Of a stretch of DNA of 64,000 bases, positions 56,346 through 64,000 are shown piece by piece (position 1 is the first letter of the stretch; every line of letters starts with the position of its first letter). The DNA lies in the NCBI GenBank assembly GCA_051294375.1, contig CM119265.1, positions 20,244,966 through 20,308,965 of the forward strand, read 5' to 3'. This stretch comes from Paraspadella gotoi (taxonomy: Eukaryota > Chaetognatha). A program made the translations under genes and the position numbers. The notes under the pieces were generated by a model. It made no database searches. It was not told the DNA's origin and saw nothing but the letters and a program-made list of their open reading frames with translations.

Positions 56346-57049
56346 TTTATATTAAATGTATATGCAGTAAGGCGTAGTGAAAGTTACATACGAAAATTCT
56401 AAAGTCAATTATGAACAACATACCATCAGTGAACATTAATTTGTAAAAAAAATTAATTTTATGCTTTTTAATTTTCGCAGTAGGCTATATTTATATATAG
56501 TACTATCCTTATAAAATCGAAAAATTTCAAAATAAGCTTATCTTAATTTTGATTCAGATTTGAATTCCTCGTCAAAGTTGATAAAAGAAAATATAAATCA
56601 TTTTAAAATTCTTTCATTAAGTGGTTAAAAATTAAAAAAAACTAATTTAATATATAAAAAGTTAATTTCAGCTTAAAATATAGCTTTTTCTAATTTTTGA
56701 CCCACTTAATGAAGAAAATTTTTTAAAAAGAGTTATATTTCTTTTTATCAACTTTATGACGAATCCAAATCTGCAAAGAAATCTTAGAAAAAACTGTTTT
56801 GAAATTTTAACATTTATTGATTATACTAGTATAAATATGGCCTACTGCGTAAATTGTAAAATTTATTATAAATTTTTTTATTACATAAATGTTCATTAAT
56901 ATAATGTTGTTCGTTCCTCACTTTAGAATTTTAATTAAAGTTAAATTAGAAATTTTACTACGCCTTAATATGCAGGATGTATTAATAAATCAAATAATTA
57001 ATCAGTTAATTAATCGATTAGTAAATAAATTAATCAATAATTAATTAGT

Positions 57050-57495
57050 CAATCAATCCGTCCATCCGTCCCACCTTAGCAAAAAGCTCCAATAACTCGT
57101 GATTGGCTGGTTGGATTGGAATTAAATTTTGTGTGTGGGTAGGAAAGTGTGTGATAAAGCTGGATATAAAGTTTCGATGAATCGTGTGAGTGGAAATTAG
57201 TTTAAATGGAAAAAATATAATTCGCATTTACTTAAAATCTTTTTACTTATTTTAACCAATAAATACTCTAATTAATCATAATTGGATGGATAGATTGAGT
57301 TTAAATTTTGTGTGTGGTAGGAAAATGTGTGACGAAGCTTGATATAAAGTTTTGGTGGAAACATACCAGTGGAAATGAGTTTAAATGAAAAAAATATGAG
57401 TCACTTTTTCTTTTATTTATTTTAACTCATGATAGATTGAGATGAAATTTTGTGACCCGGTAGGAAAGTGAGTGAAGAAGCTAGATATAAAGTTT
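57050..57495 (+). mobile_element. Dispersed repeat family A, copy 5 (three diverged units)
   Basis: Starts CCGTCCATCCGTCCCACCTT and contains three diverged ~130-bp units (GTGTGTGGGTAGGAAAGT near 57,132, 57,310 and 57,455). Confidence 0.8.
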
Positions 57496-57586
57496 TGACG
57501 GAATGCAAGTTGAAAAAATGATGCAAGTTGAAAAAATGATGCAAGTTAAAAAAATCTTAAAAGCATAAGGATCGTCGCAATTGCAT

Positions 57587-57589
<3 letters not shown>

Positions 57590-57632
<43 letters not shown>

Positions 57633-57662
57633 TGAGAGAGAAAGAGTGAGAGAGAGAGAAGG
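57590..57662. repeat. (GA)n microsatellite
   Basis: About 70 bp of GA repeat. Confidence 0.95.
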
Positions 57663-58436
57663 AGACATAAAATAAAATAGAGGATATTTGTTTGTTTTGA
57701 TAAAATGTAAACAAAACATTTAATAACTGTCCTGACTCAATTTTAAGGACATCAATGATGACAAGCTGAATATAAATTATAATTAATTATTAAAATTAAT
57801 TAATTAATTAATTATCGGAAGATACGACATTGTTTGCTCAAACTTGTTTTTAATTGAATGTGTTTACAACAACCCACATCGTTAAATGCGCTGATTCAGA
57901 TTGTAGAAGCAAATATGCAGGAGAATACTGGGAAAAAAAATTTTTAAAACCTTGTGAATTTTAGGAATCAAATTTTTACCTCTCTGTTTTGCATAGATCT
58001 GGTACTTTTTAAAACGTCAAGAATTTTCTATCAAATTATATATAATAAGTTGATTAAGTTGACTTATTTAGTAGTTTCTATGTAATAAATTTTCAGTTTG
58101 TGCCACCGTTCTGGCTCATGGGGTATCTATGCAACCGTAAACTCAAAAGAGGTTAATGATAGTCGGTTTTGAAGGTTTTGCATAACCTATAATATATATT
58201 GTATAATACAACATATTAATATTTGTAGAGAGCCTTCTTTATTTAGTGACTGAATATTAAGAGATCAAATTTTAAAATTCATCGATTCGATTTTTCACTT
58301 TCTTTCTGATGATTTAAACGTACTTAAAATTTAAGAAAATATAAATATGATGTAATGAACATATTCGTAAAACATTAAAAGGTAAAGAAATCATGAGTTA
58401 ATTGACAAATTCGAAGACTTCATTGGTGCTAATATA

Positions 58437-59253
58437 AGGTACACACGACAACCCGCCGCTATAAAAAAATCGGCCTTTGCAAACTTGTGAAGATTTTTTT
58501 AATCTGAAATATATTTTCTGTAGTAAAAACCAAAATCATTTATATATCCAAATTTAATATTGATTGGTTTTGATTTGACTTGGCAATGAGCGGAGAAAAG
58601 TTGCCTTCAAAATTTTTTTTAATTTTAAAACTTTTTTCAATCTGTTTGTTAAACTTTCTAAACATTTTTTTATGAATTTACATAAAAAGTGTCAATATTA
58701 ATATTCATCTTAAAAATATAAAGAGAATGGCATAATGAAAAATACTGTAATAATATAAAAATTAGCCTATCAGCTTTAAATAAAAAAAGTAATCAAAACT
58801 AAGATAATTATTAAATTAAAAATTCCTAAAAAGCAGTTTTATGATACCTATATAAACAATAATTGGTTAGATCATTATAGTAAAAATAGGTCAGAAATTT
58901 AAAAAAAAATTATTTTAGGATTTTATTATTTAAATTTTGATTACCTTGATTAACCTAAAGCTGGTTAGGCTTATTTTCATGTTACAATATCTTAAATATG
59001 TCATTTTCTTCAAATTTTCAAGAGCTTTCAGAAGATATTAATATTTTAGTTTTAAAATGAAAAACGATTTTTCAAGCAACTTTTTCCCGCTCATTGCCAA
59101 GTGAAATCATCACCAATAAATATGAAATTTGGATATATAATTATCATAAATAAGCTTGGTTTTTACTACAAAAAAAATCTTTCAGATTAAAAAAATCTTC
59201 ACAGCTTTGCAAATGAAGATTTTTTTCTAGCGGCGGGTTGTTGTGAGTCACCT
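58437..59253. mobile_element. Long-TIR DNA element, copy 1
   Basis: About 817 bp bounded by inverted repeats of about 190 bp. The left end reads GGT(G)ACACACGACAACCCGCC and the right end is the inverse of GGTGACTCACAACAACCCGCC. The interior of about 440 bp has no transposase, so this is a non-autonomous, MITE-like element. Confidence 0.85.
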
Positions 59254-60537
59254 TGTAAGTTCATACCAAAGACGTATTACAATAGTAAAAAATTGATATC
59301 GTCAGAAGTGCCAGACGAGCTGGCTACAAAATGAACTACAATTTAAGGTATAGGGATTCTGAGATATCTCTACTGGAAAAGTAACAAACGAGAAAAATAA
59401 GCTGTATAATGAAAAGAAATATTGCGGAGTCTTACGAAATATTAAATATATTCAGCTCTTCGTCGGCCATCGCGAAAACGAAAGTATGTCAAGCGCAAAG
59501 CCCCATGCCAAACTTTAATATTTAAAATAATATAATCTTACAAATTGAAAAGTATTTTAAAATATTTAGAATCTGAAATTGCCTTATATTGGTTGTACCA
59601 ATTTCATAATATATATACATGTGTGGTAGGGCGTTTAAAAATAACAAAATAACAAATCAAATAAGGTACTTAGCTATTTTAGTGTAATCAAGACTGTAAA
59701 ATTCGATGTTGATAATCATTTTTTTTGTAGTTTCATTTTCTTTGTCGAAAATGGGGATTTTTGCAGCACATAAGGTACTATTCAAATGCAACAAACGTTG
59801 TAGAGTATAAGAAACTCAAATTATTAAAATTTTATAAAAGCTCTATTTAGCTTACATAATATTAAAATAAAGACCATTATAATTAATTATTAAAATTAAT
59901 TAATTAATTAATTATCGGAAGATACGACATTGTTTGCTCAAACTTGTTTTTAATTGAATGTGTTTACAACAACCCACATCGTTAAATGCGCTGATTCAGA
60001 TTGTAGAAGCAAATATGCAGGAGAATACTGGGAAAAAAAATTTTTAAAACCTTGTGAATTTTAGGAATCAAATTTTTACCTCTCTGTTTTGCATAGATCT
60101 GGTACTTTTTAAAAACGTCAAGAATTTTCTATCAAATTATATATAATAAGTTGATTAAGTTGACTTATTTAGTAGTTTCTATGTAATAAATTTTCAGTTT
60201 GTGCCACCGTTCTGGCTCATGGGGTATCTATGCAACCGTAAACTCAAAAGAGGTTAATGATAGTCGGTTTTGAAGGTTTTGCATAACCTATAATATATAT
60301 TGTATAATACAACATATTAATATTTGTAGAGAGCCTTCTTTATTTAGTGACTGAATATTAAGAGATCAAATTTTAAAATTCATCGATTCGATTTTTCACT
60401 TTCTTTCTGATGATTTAAACGTACTTAAAATTTAAGAAAATATAAATATGATGTAATGAACATATTCGTAAAACATTAAAAGGTAAAGAAATCATGAGTT
60501 AATTGACAAATTCGAAGACTTCATTGGTGCTAATATA

Positions 60538-61355
60538 AGGTGACACACGACAACCCGCCGCTATAAAAAAATCGGCCTTTGCAAACTTGTGAAGATTTTT
60601 TTAATCTGAAATATATTTTCTGTAGTAAAAACCAAAATCATTTATATATCCAAATTTAATATTGATTGGTTTTGATTTGACTTGGCAATGAGCGGAGAAA
60701 AGTTGCCTTCAAAATTTTTTTTAATTTTAAAACTTTTTTCAATCTGTTTGTTAAACTTTCTAAACATTTTTTTATGAATTTACATAAAAAGTGTCAATAT
60801 TAATATTCATCTTAAAAATATAAAGAGAATGGCATAATGAAAAATACTGTAATAATATAAAAATTAGCCTATCAGCTTTAAATAAAAAAAGGTAATCAAA
60901 ACTAAGATAATTATTAAATTAAAAATTCCTAAAAAGCAGTTTTATGATACCTATATAAACAATAATTGGTTAGATCATTATAGTAAAAATAGGTCAGAAA
61001 TTTAAAAAAAAATTATTTTAGGATTTTATTATTTAAATTTTGATTACCTTGATTAACCTAAAGCTGGTTAGGCTTATTTTCATGTTACAATATCTTAAAT
61101 ATGTCATTTTCTTCAAATTTTCAAGAGCTTTCAGAAGATATTAATATTTTAGTTTTAAAATGAAAAACGATTTTTCAAGCAACTTTTTCCCGCTCATTGC
61201 CAAGTGAAATCATCACCAATAAATATGAAATTTGGATATATAATTATCATAAATAAGCTTGGTTTTTACTACAAAAAAAATCTTTCAGATTAAAAAAATC
61301 TTCACAGCTTTGCAAATGAAGATTTTTTTCTAGCGGCGGGTTGTTGTGAGTCACC
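60538..61355. mobile_element. Long-TIR DNA element, copy 2
   Basis: The same element in the second unit of the tandem duplication; here the left end is the fuller GGTGACACACGACAACCC. Confidence 0.85.
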
Positions 61356-61978
61356 TTGTAAGTTCATACCAAAGACGTATTACAATAGTAAAAAATTGAT
61401 ATCGTCAGAAGTGCCAGACGAGCTGGCTACAAAATGAACTACAATTTAAGGTATAGGGATTCTGAGATATCTCTACTGGAAAAGTAACAAACGAGAAAAA
61501 TAAGCTGTATAATGAAAAGAAATATTGCGGAGTCTTACGAAATATTAAATATATTCAGCTCTTCGTCGGCCATCGCGAAAACGAAAGTATGTCAAGCGCA
61601 AAGCCCCATGCCAAACTTTAATATTTAAAATAATATAATCTTACAAATTGAAAAGTAGTTTTAAAATATTTAGAATCTGAAATTGCCTTATATTGGTTGT
61701 ACCAATTTCATAATATATTACATGTGTGGTAGGGCGTTTAAAAATAACAAAATAACAAATCAAATAAGGTACTTAGCTATTTTAGTGTAATCAAGACTGT
61801 AAAATTCGATGTTGATAATCATTTTTTTGTAGTTTCATTTTCTTTGTCGAAAATGGGGATTTTTGCAGCACATAAGGTACTATTCAAATGCAACAAACGT
61901 TGTAGAGTATAAGAAACTCAAATTATTAAAATTTTATAAAAGCTCTATTTAGCTTACATAATATTAAAATAAAGACCC

Positions 61979-62770
61979 ATATAAATATTTCAGTAAGTTT
62001 ATTTACAAATGTTATATTTTATTAACTGTTTGTTAGCTATATTTATTAATAAATAATAATAAAAAATAAGCTAAAATGCAAAAAATTAAAATTTCAAAAT
62101 TTTAAAACCAAATTTGAATTCCTTACAAAAAGTTGATATAAGAAAGTATAATCCATTTATCAAATTCTTTCATTAAGTTGGTTAAAAATGTTAAAAACTA
62201 TTTTTTTATATAATTTTTAAATTTTTTGCTTAAAATTATAGTTTTTCAAAATTTTGACCAACTTAATGACATAATTTTGGAATAAAAATTATATTTTCTT
62301 ATATCAACTTTTTGCAAGGAATACAAATAAAAATTTTGAAATGATTACTTTTTAACTTTAACCTAATTTTTACTTATAATTATTAATAAATATAGTTAAC
62401 TAACTTTTTATAAAATATAAAAATAAACTTACCATAATATTTTTATAAGTTTTTATTTTTATATTTAAAAAGCTCATGTAAATTTTGTAAAATTTTAATT
62501 ATTTGATTTATCATAACTTATAATTGTTTTTCTTTTTTATGACAATTTTATATACATTAAAAATCGTCCTTTTCGACAAGAAAGATAAAATAATACAAAA
62601 AAATGGTCATCACCATCAAATTCTACAGACTTGTTTACACTAAAATAGCAATGTACCTTATTCGATTTGTTATATTTTGTTATTTTTAAACGCCCTGTGT
62701 GGGAAAGAAGATAATAACGTAAGTAAAGGGGTCTTGCGTTTGACCTTTTTTTCGGGGAATTCGGAGCCAG
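61979..62770. other. AT-rich DNA upstream of the second basic-protein exon set
   Basis: No gene recognised. 62,100-62,350 has an imperfect inverted arrangement around GTTGATATAAGAAA/TTTCTTATATCAAC, with weak similarity to 56,560-56,800. Near 62,670 a short stretch resembles the end of the duplicated unit in inverse orientation. Confidence 0.45.
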
Positions 62771-63302
62771 CAAAAAGCGAAAACTCGAAGAACTGTTACG
62801 AAAGCTAAAAAGATATGTAATACAAAAAGATCAAGTGCATGTCAAAAGGCCGCAATGAGCAAATTTGCCAAATCACGCCAAAGGGACACTTGTGGAAGAT
62901 TTGTTTCGGAACCTTGTCCGACCTATAGAAAAACGAAACTGTGTCCCAGTTTTACGAGATCGCCATCAAGATTATTCGATAATTATAAACAGTCAACAAG
63001 TCAGTGACCAAAAAGGAATTCATCTAATATTATTTACTTTATTATTTACAGTTTAGCATAGATTTTTATTCACATACATTTGTTAATATGGGTTAAATAA
63101 AAATAAATATCCTTATAAAATTTCGATAGGACATAACTTTCGAAGCACTGGAAATGAAAGATATAAGTTAAACAACATTTTACTGCAAGACGAAAGAATT
63201 GATGTCAACGGCAAAGTTGGGACGAATGCCTGGAAAAATCATGAAACACCAAAAACGACTCGGAAAGTTAAAGGCATTAAAGAAATAAATGAAATCATTT
63301 AA
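62771..63302 (+). CDS. Cys/Arg-rich basic protein, two 3' exons related to 54.6 kb
   Basis: Exons 62771-62999 and 63130-63302 join in frame (phase 1), giving 133 residues and a stop at 63300-63302; AATAAA at 63334-63339 follows 32 bases later. The first exon is basic with spaced cysteines and contains KRSSACQK, the same octapeptide-like core as RRSSACQK in the 54.6-kb exon, but with different codons, which favours real protein conservation. The second exon is more polar (KLNNILLQDERIDVNG-TNAWK). No ATG precedes the first exon in frame; it starts at an acceptor after TTCGGAGCCAG in phase 0. Exon 2 at 55,082 ends in phase 1, so the two sets cannot join directly: either an exon is missing or this is a neighbouring paralogue. 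Confidence 0.5.
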
Positions 63303-63345
63303 TTAACTTTTTAAATCTATTTGAAGTGAATTAAATAAACAAAAA

Positions 63346-63543
63346 TTATACTAAATTAGATAACATTCTACCGCTAGACGAAGCAATGGATGTCGATAAC
63401 AAAGGTGTAACGAATGCTTGGAAAAGTGATGAAAGACAAAAAACGACCCAGAAAAATACAGGCAATATAACATCGAATGAAAAACTGTTTAAAAATATTG
63501 TTGTCATTATTTGTAAGATCTGTTCAGATTCTGTAGTTATGTA
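63346..63543 (+). pseudogene. Diverged copy of the last exon module
   Basis: The frame encoding KLDNILPLDEAMDVDN-K, TNAWK, KTTQK aligns with KLNNILLQDERIDVNGK, TNAWK, KTTRK of the exon at 63130-63302, at roughly two thirds nucleotide identity. It lies past the AATAAA of the upstream copy and no good acceptor is seen, so it may be a relic or an alternative last exon. Confidence 0.45.
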
Positions 63544-63845
63544 AAATTTGAGCTTGAAGTGACCGAGAAGAGAGAAGGTCGCCATGACTCTCAGTGAATG
63601 GGGATAAACCCCACACTTGGTGTGCCCAGTGGGTCAGTTGCCTTGCTTTCCGGAACTTAGGATCCGGCGTTAAGTTTACTACCGGTGGTTTAACCGGCCC
63701 AACACTCTTTTTGCAATGACTATTCCGCACAGGGCTAGAACCAGTGACCATTAAGTTTGGAGATGAAGCGTTAACCCAGTGCGATTTTACGGCGATGATG
63801 GAAGGAACAGTCGTATCCAATGGGTAGTAAAGCGGGCCAAAATTT
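63500..63845 (-). mobile_element. Possible tRNA-derived SINE
   Basis: On the minus strand, CACTGGGTTAACGC (box A-like) is followed about 33 bases later by GGTTCTAGCCC (box B, GGTTCRANNCC type) at 63,732-63,742. The rest of this GC-richer 250-bp stretch contrasts with its AT-rich surroundings. Boundaries are uncertain. Confidence 0.4.
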
Positions 63846-64000
63846 ATCATTTTTTACAATATGAAAAGTCTGCAATAAAAGTTTTTTGTCCTTTTCAAGC
63901 CAAATTGACTTATGATGTTAAATTTTGATTAAATTAATTTTCCTCACACATGGAAGCATTTTAATATTTAACAATATATAAGAAATTCAAAAAAATTTTT

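Larger units (their letters stand above)
57781..61978. repeat. 2.1-kb direct tandem duplication
   Basis: 57,781-59,880 and 59,881-61,978 are two head-to-tail copies with period 2,100 bp, differing only by a few single-base indels and substitutions (for example one extra G/A near 60,115, 60,542 and 61,658). Each contains one long-TIR element. No coding sequence was recognised. Confidence 0.95.

Overview
This is a stretch of animal nuclear DNA. Coding sequence is split by GT-AG introns, often only 50-100 bp long. Intergenic and intronic DNA is AT-rich and full of microsatellites, fold-back elements and retrotransposon debris. The axonemal dynein heavy chain and a C17orf98-type cilia/sperm protein point to a bilaterian with motile cilia or flagella. 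The species cannot be named. A repeat family that pairs ~130-bp tandem units with a short (GACG)n-type microsatellite recalls the pearl/HINE elements known from bivalves and echinoderms, so a lophotrochozoan or similar invertebrate is a reasonable guess, no more.

Layout. 0.2-1.3 kb (-): three-exon C17orf98-like gene. 3.0-5.8 kb (-): nine-exon opsin with an altered seventh helix. 5.8-8.8 kb: shared 5' flank of two divergent genes, with a GC-rich patch and an eight-copy minisatellite. 8.8-30.0 kb (+): TMEM26, whose long introns hold a tandemly duplicated non-LTR/TIR block, a Ty3/gypsy element inserted in one copy of that block, sequence gaps and many simple repeats. 30.5-37.5 kb (+): seven exons for a charged low-complexity protein, either a separate gene or an in-frame tail of TMEM26. 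38.3-54.3 kb (-): the C-terminal half of a DNAH7-type dynein heavy chain in 32 exons, AAA3 to the C terminus. A two-exon secreted arylsulfatase (49.7-51.5 kb, +) lies inside a dynein intron on the opposite strand. 54.6-63.3 kb (+): exons for Arg/Ser/Lys-rich proteins with regularly spaced cysteines (sperm-nuclear-basic-protein-like), separated by dispersed repeats and a near-identical 2.1-kb tandem duplication that carries a long-TIR element.

The genes do not form an operon. A loose ciliary/sperm theme (C17orf98-like, DNAH7, Cys/Arg-rich basic proteins) is visible, but the neighbourhood could be chance. Splice junctions were set by reading-frame continuity between exons and by recalled family sequences; no searches were run. 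Five N-gaps and several near-identical tandem blocks mean local assembly errors must be considered.
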